Shown piece by piece: positions 7,324 to 13,980 of a stretch of DNA of 40,357 nucleotides. The position numbers were made by a program, and so were the translations under genes. The notes under the pieces were generated by a model. The model was given only the letters and a program-made list of their open reading frames with translations, was not told the origin of the DNA and did not search any database. The stretch is from NCBI RefSeq assembly GCF_014647315.1, contig NZ_BMOY01000023.1:1-40357 (forward strand), read 5' to 3'. Every line of letters begins with the position of its first letter. Position 1 is the stretch's first letter. Source of the DNA: Paenalicyclobacillus cellulosilyticus (GTDB lineage: Bacteria > Bacillota > Bacilli > Alicyclobacillales > Alicyclobacillaceae).

Positions 7324-9610
7324 CTTTCCACCTCCCTCCGAGAACCGGCGAATACACAACCTCGTCGTCTTCCACGATGTAGCAATACCTCCAAATGCTC
7401 CTGGGAAGCCTGCGGTGACGCGGCATGGGCAAAGTCAACGTCTTGCGGAGACGAGCGGTGGGCGTGGAAGCCTGACGCCAATCGCTGCGTGTGATGACGG
7501 TGACGGTATACCCCGCCCGCCGCACAGGATCGCCGAACCTGGCCGTCCGCAGATCCAACCAGGTCAAACCGTCCGCCACATCCGGAATCGTCGTGCTGCT
7601 TGCGGATTGCATCAGGACATCGGCGAGATCCTGCTGAGAAACCCCGCGACCTTTGTGCTCCATGAGCCACCCGAATAGGCGCATTCCTTCTTCCAATTCC
7701 TGCGCCGTGTACGGACTCGCGTCGGGCGGGGCGAGAAACAGGGCGTTTCCGCACGGATCGCCCGCCTTTGCGCGACGATTCAGCCGTCCGAGACGTTGCA
7801 CGATGGCTGGAAACGGCGCGATGTGGCTCACCAGCATGTCTGCCGACACATCGAAGCTCACTTCGCAGATTTGCGTCGTGACGGCACAGAATCCGGTTCC
7901 CGGTGTGCGAAAGGCGCGAACGATATGCTCCTGAATGCGCACGCGGTCTTCGTATTTGAAGTGCGAATGGAGCAAGGATATCTGGGCTGCAGGAAGCACC
8001 ACCGCCAACCGTTCGTACCATTCGACCGCCCATGCGACGCGATTGACCACCACCAAGACCTTCTGACCCGCGAGGACAGCTGACTTGACGGTGGAAACCA
8101 GCGTGTCCTCCTCTTCTCGCTTGAGATACATCAGGTTGTACCGCGGCAGTTGTTCGCGTATATGCGGTCCTTGCATCACCTCGACCCGGCGGCCCCGGGC
8201 AGCTTCGACCATGGCCTCCTGCATGGAAGGCGGCAGAGAAGCTGTCATGAGCAGCGCAGGGATGTGAAACGCCCGCAGAAACGACAACAGGTGGCTGAAC
8301 AATACCGGATCGTAAAGATGTGCTTCGTCAAACACGATTTGCGATACGGCGAGACGCGGCAGCAAAGCCAACGACTGCCGCCTGTTGGTCAACACACCGA
8401 CGACGGTATCAACGGTGCAAAAGACGACCGGGCTCAAAAGCCGCTCGAGCGCTTCGTACCCTTCCATCACGCCTTGCTGGTCTGCCGCACCTGCAGCCCG
8501 TTCTTCCGAAGGTGATTGCAGAAGCTCCACATCGACCGCACTCCGCGAATGGATGAGTAAGGCGGAATCGCCCATGTACAATCCATAGTCGAAATAGGTT
8601 TGCGTTGCCACGGCGGTGGTAGGAGCGGTCATCACCAAACCTCGTACAGAGCTGTGCTGTGCCCGCCGGAAGGCCAGGACGGTCTTGCCCGACCCGCAAC
8701 CCGCTTTGACCATCATCACGTCCGCAGCCACGCTCGCCGCTCGTGCTTGGAATGCATCAAGTTCGGGATCTGCACTTTCACCCAGTTTTGCTGATATGGC
8801 CTTCTCGAGCGCCGTTTGCAGTGCTTCTTGTGAGAATGCTCGGCGAATACGTCGCAGCCAGCCCTCCCATTGCTCCTGCGTTTGCGCGAGAACAGATCCG
8901 AGGATATCCACGGCAATCAAAGCCCCGCGCAACATGGATGCGAGCTTGCGTGCAGGAGATGCGGGAACATCCTTGAGCGAACGTTGATACGGGCTCACCA
9001 CCTCGTCGATGAGCCACTCCGCATCCCCGATGACGGGCGGTACATCGTTTGGTGAAACAGGAATGTCCCGCCCTGCGACCTCGCACAACAAATTCCATAC
9101 TCCATCCGACAACAAACGCGGCCACAGGATGTTCACCAGGGATTCATCATATCCAACCGGCGAATCATCACGCGGGAACTTCAGGTGATGCCCAAGGACC
9201 GCCGCGTGAAGGTATGGAATTTGCGCGACCGCCCAATCGCCGAGATTGGCGAAAGATTCCTCGATGGCACGAGCCAGTCCCGCGTGCTTGCACGCCATCC
9301 AATAAGAGACCACTTCATGCCGGACGTAGTGAGGAGGCTCGCGGTTCCCTTTCCTGAGCCTTTTTTGAAATGCGTCCGTCGCCTTGCCCAGGTCGTGAAT
9401 GACGGCGCACCAACGAAGGGCCCGGCGAAACCACTTCACTTGCGCATCATCACGGAGTCCGCATGCAGTGACCATATCCTCTGCTGCGCAATCCGCCAGG
9501 AGATCAGCTACGTCCAAGCACTGGCGCAAGTGACCGTACAACGTCGCGGATATGGGAACGGTCTTTTCACATGAGCTTGTTTCCGGCGGTGTCTTTGCCA
9601 ACAGCGTCAT
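7223..9610 (-). CDS. cas3: Cas3 HD nuclease-helicase
   Basis: This 795-residue protein unwinds and degrades DNA that Cascade has bound. The N-terminal HD nuclease shows H72-D73 (VIHDLGKATDAF), a second histidine motif HEVVSYW near residue 98 and GHH near 140-142. The superfamily 2 helicase follows: Walker A GCGSGKT at 304-310, DEAH at 428-431, motif III (MTASLPP) and motif VI (QRLGRLNRR). All catalytic residues appear intact, so the system should be interference-competent. The ATG at 9610 overlaps the cas6 stop as ATGA and is preferred over an upstream start inside cas6. The C-terminal 34 residues overlap cas8 and look less conserved. Confidence 0.95.
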   Translation of the reverse strand: MTLLAKTPPETSSCEKTVPISATLYGHLRQCLDVADLLADCAAEDMVTACGLRDDAQVKWFRRALRWCAVIHDLGKATDAFQKRLRKGNREPPHYVRHEVVSYWMACKHAGLARAIEESFANLGDWAVAQIPYLHAAVLGHHLKFPRDDSPVGYDESLVNILWPRLLSDGVWNLLCEVAGRDIPVSPNDVPPVIGDAEWLIDEVVSPYQRSLKDVPASPARKLASMLRGALIAVDILGSVLAQTQEQWEGWLRRIRRAFSQEALQTALEKAISAKLGESADPELDAFQARAASVAADVMMVKAGCGSGKTVLAFRRAQHSSVRGLVMTAPTTAVATQTYFDYGLYMGDSALLIHSRSAVDVELLQSPSEERAAGAADQQGVMEGYEALERLLSPVVFCTVDTVVGVLTNRRQSLALLPRLAVSQIVFDEAHLYDPVLFSHLLSFLRAFHIPALLMTASLPPSMQEAMVEAARGRRVEVMQGPHIREQLPRYNLMYLKREEEDTLVSTVKSAVLAGQKVLVVVNRVAWAVEWYERLAVVLPAAQISLLHSHFKYEDRVRIQEHIVRAFRTPGTGFCAVTTQICEVSFDVSADMLVSHIAPFPAIVQRLGRLNRRAKAGDPCGNALFLAPPDASPYTAQELEEGMRLFGWLMEHKGRGVSQQDLADVLMQSASSTTIPDVADGLTWLDLRTARFGDPVRRAGYTVTVITRSDWRQASTPTARLRKTLTLPMPRHRRLPRSIWRYCYIVEDDEVVYSPVLGGRWKDEPEPLGLCSQRAGNDPAAPRRTDWAGRELPYG

Positions 9611-10227
9611 GGGTCCACACCCTTCCGAACGGGAAAGAACTGCCCGCACCCGAACCTCCGTCTGCCGCCGATGGGATGAGCCTGCACAAGGAGGGAATCC
9701 GTTTCGGACAACCCGGACAGCCGAACGCCAAATCCGATGACCTTCCGGCCGTGAATGGAGATGACACGGCGGCGGAGAATCGTGATCTCGGCCGCGACCC
9801 CCATTTCTTCGAGCGCTTCACGCACTTTCCGCTCCATCTGCGCCTCGTTCGTCGCGTTCTTGAACGTGACCATGCGGCTCTGAACCACCGGAGCTGGCTG
9901 GATGAGATGAATGGAGACCGGCCCAACGCGCACCGTATGAATTCCAATTTTTAGTGTCTTCCCGGACAGGACAACCAGGTTGGGCACATAAACCTCAGGG
10001 ACATACGCGTAAAACCGGGAACCAGCCTGCAGATACAACCGGTCTCCCAACGCCTCTCCACCCAAGATGGGGCTGAGTGCAAACGTCTCGAGCTCATGCA
10101 GCGCCGGAGAGATGCGCGACACGGCAGCATATAGCGCCTCCCCGTGATCCACCGGCACCACCGATCCATAGACAGGAAATTGGTAACGCAGGAGACGATG
10201 CAGTTCAAATGGATTCGTAAGGCTCAC
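9607..10227 (-). CDS. cas6: Cas6 (Cmx6), crRNA-processing endoribonuclease
   Basis: This 206-residue first gene of the operon belongs to the Myxan-type Cas6/Cmx6 group, which cuts the array transcript at the base of each repeat hairpin. The N-terminal part has QFPVYGSVVPVDHGEALYAAVSR and the C-terminal part has HGRKVIGFGVRLSGLS followed by the glycine-rich GGRRRFGCGQFFPVRKG, both typical of the group. The start is odd. The only canonical in-frame start is GTG at 10227, but it overlaps a perfect AAGGAGGTGA ribosome site with no spacing. An in-frame ACG at codon 4 sits at ideal spacing, as if an ATG had mutated. The operon promoter lies about 50 bp upstream. Confidence 0.93.
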   Translation of the reverse strand: MSLTNPFELHRLLRYQFPVYGSVVPVDHGEALYAAVSRISPALHELETFALSPILGGEALGDRLYLQAGSRFYAYVPEVYVPNLVVLSGKTLKIGIHTVRVGPVSIHLIQPAPVVQSRMVTFKNATNEAQMERKVREALEEMGVAAEITILRRRVISIHGRKVIGFGVRLSGLSETDSLLVQAHPIGGRRRFGCGQFFPVRKGVDP

Positions 10228-10239
10228 CTCCTTTTTATG

Positions 10240-10262
10240 GTTTTATTTTTAGTGGATGGTGA
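10240..10262 (+). promoter_or_regulatory. Protospacer-like site in the cas operon leader
   Basis: Read on the plus strand, these 23 bases match the first 23 bases of the pseudo-spacer at 10375-10397 at 18 positions: 1-4, 6-11, 13-17 and 21-23. The site lies between the predicted cas transcription start (about 10272) and the cas6 ribosome binding site. An effector bound here could block RNA polymerase. The three bases 5' of the site, where a type I PAM would be, read ATG. The match is partly T-rich, which lowers its weight somewhat. Confidence 0.6.
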
Positions 10263-10278
10263 AGTCGATTTGTTATGA

Positions 10279-10308
10279 ATGATAATTCACATTACACCGA
10301 CATGTCAA
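10279..10308 (-). promoter_or_regulatory. cas operon promoter
   Basis: On the minus strand a consensus -35 TTGACA (10308-10303) is followed after 18 bases by TATCAT (10284-10279). Transcription should begin near 10272 and give a leader of about 45 nt before cas6. This is the only good minus-strand sigma-A promoter upstream of cas6. Confidence 0.7.
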
Positions 10309-10320
10309 GCGAGATGGACA

Positions 10321-10329
10321 TGGTATCAT
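10321..10329 (+). promoter_or_regulatory. Extended -10 for the crRNA-like RNA
   Basis: TGGTATCAT on the plus strand is an extended -10 that would start transcription near 10336, right before the repeat-like element at 10339. No good -35 is visible, which extended -10 promoters can tolerate. The element lies within the inverted repeat GTATCA-TAC-TGATAC (10323-10337), a possible operator. Confidence 0.4.
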
Positions 10330-10338
10330 ACTGATACA

Positions 10339-10439
10339 GAGGCACAGCGTTGAGCGCCTACGGGCGTTGAGCACGTTTGATTTTTTGTGGAAATTGATTT
10401 TCTACTCCACCAGCCTCGATGCCCATGGGCGTCCATCTC
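10339..10439 (+). ncRNA. crRNA-like element (pseudo-repeat, spacer, pseudo-repeat)
   Basis: Pseudo-repeat 1 (10339-10374) ends in GGCGTTGAGCAC, identical to the last 12 bases of the array repeat in its transcribed orientation. It is preceded by AGCGCC-TACG-GGCGTT, the same hairpin position with a UNCG loop instead of GAAA. A 29-base pseudo-spacer follows (10375-10403). Pseudo-repeat 2 (10404-10439) keeps the GATGCC...GGCGT stem with a 4-base loop but has lost the handle. Overall identity to the repeat is about 20/36 and 18/36. The layout is that of known mini-CRISPR regulators (CreA antitoxins, CreR cas-regulating RNAs). The pseudo-spacer matches the cas leader at 10240-10262, which favours a CreR-like role. 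Expression is inferred. Confidence 0.7.
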
Positions 10440-10447
10440 CCATTATC

Positions 10448-10482
10448 GCGACAGGGGTGACATCCTGTGTCACCCCTGTCGC
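10448..10482. terminator. Perfect 15-bp hairpin between bioB and cas6
   Basis: GCGACAGGGGTGACA pairs perfectly with TGTCACCCCTGTCGC around a 5-base loop. No T-run follows on either strand. It lies 62 bp past the bioB stop and just after the crRNA-like element, so it may slow or end transcription from either side. A classic intrinsic terminator is not supported. Confidence 0.45.
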
Positions 10483-10543
10483 CTTCTCGTGATGTGGATT
10501 TTCTATAAAGCTTGAAGCTTGACGTGAGCACAAAAAACCTGCA

Positions 10544-11539
10544 TCAATGCGAAGAATGGGGCCCGAGCGCGCACGTCTCAATCTCGAACCCAAGGTCCTC
10601 TATCATCCGCCAGTCCTCCTCCGGCGGCTGGCCGGCGGTGGTGAGGTAATCCCCGACAAAGACCGAGTTGGCCGCGTAGAGCCCGAGCGGCTGCAGACTG
10701 CGCAGATTGACCTCGCGCCCGCCCGCGATGCGGATCTCCTTGGCTGGATGCACAAACCGCATCATCGCCAGGATGCGCAGGCAGTCCCGCGGCGAGAGGT
10801 CGCGGCGTCCTGCCAACGGCGTGCCGTCGATGGGGTTGAGGAAGTTGCACGGGATGGAATCCGCGTCTAATTCCTTGAGGGCAAACGCGATCTCGACCCG
10901 CTCCTCGTCGGTCTCGCCCATGCCGAAGATGGCGCCGGAGCAAGGCGACATCCCCGCGGCACGGGAGAGCGCCACCGTCGCGGCGCGCTGCTCGTATGTA
11001 TGGGTGGTGCAGATCTCGGCGTAGCGACCGCGGCTGGTGTTGAGGTTGTGATTGTAGCGGTGGACCCCCGCGGCGGCCAGCCGTTCGGCCTGCTTCGGCG
11101 TGATGAGGCCGAGGCAGCAGCAGATTTTCAGTTGGGTCGTGCGCCGGATCTCCGCGACCGCTTGCGCCACTTCCTCCACCTCGCGATCCGACGGCCGCCG
11201 TCCCGACATCACGATGCAGTACGTCCCCGCCTTGCGGCGTTCGGCCTCCCGGGCGCCCGCGATGAGCGTTTCGCGCGAAACGAGCGGATACTTCGCGATG
11301 GGTGCTTCCGAGATGCGCGACTGCGCACAGTAGGCACAGTCCTCCGGGCAAAGACCCGATTTGGCGTTGATGATCATGTTCAGTTTCACTTGATTCCCGT
11401 AGTAATGGTGACGGATACGATACGCCGCGTGCATCACTTCGAGCAACCGCTCGTCCGGCGAGCGCAGGATGGCGAGCGCCTCCTCCCGCGTCACCTCATG
11501 GCCGGCGAGTACGCGTTCGGCCAAGCGTAACCAGTCCAT
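10544..11539 (-). CDS. bioB: Biotin synthase
   Basis: This 331-residue radical-SAM enzyme inserts sulfur into dethiobiotin, the last step of biotin synthesis. The CxxxCxxC motif that holds the catalytic 4Fe-4S cluster is at C64, C68 and C71 (GLCPEDCAYCAQS). YNHNLNTS and the C-terminal IRIAGGREVNLRSLQPLGL are family hallmarks; the latter includes the arginine that binds the second cluster. I chose the ATG at 11539, with GGGAGG about nine bases ahead, over a longer frame beginning at 11608. No other bio gene is in the window, so the cell may import or finish a precursor, or hold the rest elsewhere. A BirA-like operator lies about 110 bp upstream. Confidence 0.95.
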   Translation of the reverse strand: MDWLRLAERVLAGHEVTREEALAILRSPDERLLEVMHAAYRIRHHYYGNQVKLNMIINAKSGLCPEDCAYCAQSRISEAPIAKYPLVSRETLIAGAREAERRKAGTYCIVMSGRRPSDREVEEVAQAVAEIRRTTQLKICCCLGLITPKQAERLAAAGVHRYNHNLNTSRGRYAEICTTHTYEQRAATVALSRAAGMSPCSGAIFGMGETDEERVEIAFALKELDADSIPCNFLNPIDGTPLAGRRDLSPRDCLRILAMMRFVHPAKEIRIAGGREVNLRSLQPLGLYAANSVFVGDYLTTAGQPPEEDWRMIEDLGFEIETCALGPHSSH

Positions 11540-11649
11540 ATGTTTTCCCTCCCGTGTGCCTGCGCAGCGATGGAAGATCCCCCCGGCTGGCACATCCTGC
11601 TTCGTCATCTGTCCACCGCGTCACGAGGGGCGACGCGCGCCGAGCCGAG

Positions 11650-11684
11650 AAGTTAACTTTTTATATGAAGTAAGTTTACTTCAT
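11650..11684 (-). promoter_or_regulatory. BirA-like operator upstream of bioB
   Basis: AAGTTAACT and AGTTTACTT are separated by exactly 14 bases. This is the architecture of the known biotin operator (TTGTAAACC-N14/15-GGTTTACAA), though the outer bases differ. The centre holds TATAAA, a possible -10 for bioB. A second, overlapping inverted repeat (ATGAAGTAA-GT-TTACTTCAT, 11665-11684) could be bound by another regulator. Control by biotin through BirA is an inference. Confidence 0.5.
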
Positions 11685-11722
11685 GTGCGCAGACGCGGGC
11701 AAACCGTCGAGGGAGGGGCATG

Positions 11723-12091
11723 CTACGCGTTTCGCTCCGTCCCGCGCAGCATGTACCCCTGCCCGCGCACGGTGACAATATACCTTGGCCGCCGCGGATC
11801 GGGTTCCAGCGCTTGGCGGAGGCGCCACACCTGCTTCTGCAGCACCGACGCGTCCGCGCAGCCACCCCAAACGGAACGGAGCAACTCACGCACGGCCACC
11901 GGCTGGTTGAGCCGCTTCGCAAGACAGCGCAAAATCAGCCACTGGGTGACGGATAGCGATACGTTCATGCCGTTCCTGCAGACGGTGAGCCGCTCAACAT
12001 CAAGCCACGTGCGATCGTCGAGCACGACCTTCGCCGGTCCGCGGGCGTTTTGGCCGTACCGCTGGACGAGTGCGTCTTCGCGAAACGCCAC
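11723..12091 (-). CDS. Stand-alone OmpR/PhoB-type winged-helix protein
   Basis: This 122-residue protein has only the C-terminal DNA-binding domain of response regulators. Residues about 45-118 show the pattern: a strand (MNVSLSVTQWLILRCLAKRLN), the VAVRELLRSVWGG helix, the recognition helix ASVLQKQVWRLRQALEPD, and the beta hairpin YIVTVRGQGYML. No phospho-receiver domain precedes it. I chose the GTG at 12091 because GGGAGGTGGAG lies at good distance and 16 bp separate it from the upstream stop; the longer frame reads back into the preceding gene. Third gene of the sigma/anti-sigma operon, so it may regulate that system or the neighbouring secreted proteins. Confidence 0.8.
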   Translation of the reverse strand: MAFREDALVQRYGQNARGPAKVVLDDRTWLDVERLTVCRNGMNVSLSVTQWLILRCLAKRLNQPVAVRELLRSVWGGCADASVLQKQVWRLRQALEPDPRRPRYIVTVRGQGYMLRGTERNA

Positions 12092-12107
12092 GGCAGCTCC
12101 ACCTCCC

Positions 12108-13244
12108 TCAGTGCACCACGAACGGAAACACCCAGTGCACGCGTTCAATCCCGTTTTGGGCTCCCACTCCGTTGATGACCAGCTCATAACGTCCGGGCGG
12201 CAACGCCGGAAACGCGATCTCGTTGGGTGTACCACCTAAACTCAGAAGAAGGTTTCCTCGGGATGGACTCCGGACATAGCCAAAATACGGTCCGCCGAAT
12301 GCGGGATGGGCGCGCGAAGAAGCGCGCGGTGCCAACGTAAACAACGTGACGGTCGGAGAACACTGGATGCTGGCCAGCCGCACCGGGACATCGGCGGGTG
12401 TGGACGGACCCGCAGGCGCCGCCGTGGGCGAAGTGCCTTGGGCCGCCACCGGCTGTAACCAACTCAACGACCAATTCCCGCTGACCGTATGTCGGACGTA
12501 GCTTTTCGGCGGTACGTCCACCAAGGTGTGAAAGGAAAGGCGCAGCCGGACGCCAAGCCACTGCTTCCAGCGCGGAATGCCTTCAAAGTTCAACGTGACT
12601 TGCATCGGGCCATGTTCTCCTACATACACCCCGTCGATGGGCAATGGACGATAACGGTGGCCGAACTGGTCGGTGAGGACAGGGTCGCCAATCATCCAGA
12701 TGTCCTGCGCCGTGGCCCCGCTCCCTTCCGTGCGCACGAAGACGGCAATCCGCGCGCTGTCCGCGTACGCCCCGAGCACGCGCACGGTGACGCCATGCCC
12801 GGCCGCAGACACATCCAATTCATGCACTGCGCCGTTTTGCACTTGGCGCAGCAAACCGGCGTCGAACGGGGGGATCATCGATGCCAGTCCGGGATTGCCC
12901 GCCAACGCCGCATACGCCAACCCGTCCAGATTCGGCGAGAGGGCCAACGCCCCGTATCCGAGTCCGCACAACATGATGGCGGCGGCAAGTCCTGACCACG
13001 CCATCCCCCGCCGGCCTTTGCGTTCCCCGCGCACATGGCCGAACCGGGCGTCTCGTTGGCGGGGCAGCCCCCTTGTCACACCGGGTGCGGGCGTTGTTGC
13101 GCTCGCGACGGCCCGCTCCGCCATACGTCGAAAGTCGATGTGGCGGGTATCCGGGGCCGTCTGCGCGTAATGACGGCGCAACCATTGCATCATCTCCCGG
13201 TCCTCCCGTGTTCGCTTCCACCAAAAACGCCGCAGGTATTTCAT
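12108..13244 (-). CDS. Membrane anti-sigma factor, DUF4179-like
   Basis: This 378-residue protein has a basic cytoplasmic N-terminus (about 100 residues) and one membrane segment (GMAWSGLAAAIMLCGLGYGALAL). A long extracellular part begins with a SPNLDGLAYAALAGNPGL stretch and continues with beta-rich sequence, as in DUF4179 anti-sigma proteins. Such proteins hold an ECF sigma at the membrane until a signal frees it. Its ATG overlaps the sigma stop (ATGA), the usual coupled sigma/anti-sigma arrangement. A proline- and alanine-rich linker near residues 275-300 precedes a C-terminal beta domain whose role is unknown. The DUF4179 assignment is from resemblance and context. Confidence 0.75.
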   Translation of the reverse strand: MKYLRRFWWKRTREDREMMQWLRRHYAQTAPDTRHIDFRRMAERAVASATTPAPGVTRGLPRQRDARFGHVRGERKGRRGMAWSGLAAAIMLCGLGYGALALSPNLDGLAYAALAGNPGLASMIPPFDAGLLRQVQNGAVHELDVSAAGHGVTVRVLGAYADSARIAVFVRTEGSGATAQDIWMIGDPVLTDQFGHRYRPLPIDGVYVGEHGPMQVTLNFEGIPRWKQWLGVRLRLSFHTLVDVPPKSYVRHTVSGNWSLSWLQPVAAQGTSPTAAPAGPSTPADVPVRLASIQCSPTVTLFTLAPRASSRAHPAFGGPYFGYVRSPSRGNLLLSLGGTPNEIAFPALPPGRYELVINGVGAQNGIERVHWVFPFVVH

Positions 13245-13861
13245 GTACGATCCCTCGCTCGGGTGTTGATGTCGCGCACGCCTGTATCCACTGCGCCTGT
13301 ATCCGCCGCGCCTGCACCGCTCGGCCCCTCTTCCCAAACGCGCTTCAAGTCCCGCAGTCTGCGCAGCGCCCTGTGAATGCGCACCTTCACGGTGTTCACA
13401 GGCAGGTTCGTCGCCGCGGCCACATCCGCCAACGACAAATCCTCGCTGAAACGCAACGCCAACAGGTGGCGGTCCGCTTCCGGCAGGACCGACAGCATCC
13501 GCTCCAGGTCCATCCGGTCGTCCGCTTCAGCGTGCGCATCGTGTCGATCCGAAAGATTGGCAAACACCTCATCCTCCATCGCCACCAAGTGCAACCGATG
13601 CGAGCTCGTCTGCCGACGCCAGTCCTGAAACGCGCTCCACAAGATGCGCATGAACCACGCCTGCGGGTGGCGAATCTCGTGCGCACAGACGGATCGCCAT
13701 GCCCGGCAGTACGCTTCTTGAAGGACGTCCTCCGCCGCCTTGCGGTCTCCCGTCCACCGGTACGCCAGACGGTACGCCTTCGGCCCGATGTCCTCGGCGA
13801 AACGGACAAATTGCGCTTCGTCTGCCTGCGCCAATCCACGTTCGTCAAACCATGCCACCAT
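13241..13861 (-). CDS. ECF-family RNA polymerase sigma factor
   Basis: This 206-residue protein shows the two sigma domains of the ECF group. Region 2 has AYRLAYRWTGDRKAAEDVLQEAYCRAWRS with the D-AEDVLQE core motif. Region 4 has MLSVLPEADRHLLALRFSEDLSLADVAAATNLPVNTVKVRIHRALRRLRDL, a standard helix-turn-helix. A poorly conserved tail of about 30 residues (GAGAADTGAVDTGVRD) follows. The ATG at 13861 is followed by GTG; a weak GGGGCAGCGG site precedes it. It leads a three-gene operon with its anti-sigma and a winged-helix protein, and a typical ECF promoter lies just ahead, pointing to autoregulation. Confidence 0.92.
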   Translation of the reverse strand: MVAWFDERGLAQADEAQFVRFAEDIGPKAYRLAYRWTGDRKAAEDVLQEAYCRAWRSVCAHEIRHPQAWFMRILWSAFQDWRRQTSSHRLHLVAMEDEVFANLSDRHDAHAEADDRMDLERMLSVLPEADRHLLALRFSEDLSLADVAAATNLPVNTVKVRIHRALRRLRDLKRVWEEGPSGAGAADTGAVDTGVRDINTRARDRT

Positions 13862-13890
13862 CCGCTGCCCCTTTGCTGTCTATCTACCTG

Positions 13891-13921
13891 TTTAGACCCA
13901 AAGCGCCATGAAAAAGTTACA
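13891..13921 (-). promoter_or_regulatory. ECF-type promoter of the sigma operon
   Basis: On the minus strand TGTAAC (13921-13916), continuing as TTTTTC, is followed by GTCTAAA (13897-13891). The AAC core at -35 and GTCTA at -10 are the usual signature of ECF promoters, so the sigma probably drives its own operon. The -35 overlaps the terminator of the secreted-protein gene upstream. Confidence 0.6.
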
Positions 13922-13947
13922 GCCTCCCGCACCGGGCGAGAGGCTGT
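13911..13947 (-). terminator. Intrinsic terminator after secreted paralog 1
   Basis: On the minus strand ACAGCCTC pairs with GAGGCTGT around a 13-base loop and is followed by AACTTTTT. It lies about 34 bp past the stop of the gene at 13981-14667. Its 3' arm and T-run also form the -35 region of the sigma operon promoter. Confidence 0.75.
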
Positions 13948-13980
13948 TGCCATGCAGATCCAGGTGTCGCAGACGCCTCG

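Noticed and set aside
10448-10482. Hairpin as a firm intrinsic terminator
   Set aside because: The stem is perfect but no T-run follows on either strand; kept only as a hairpin of uncertain role.
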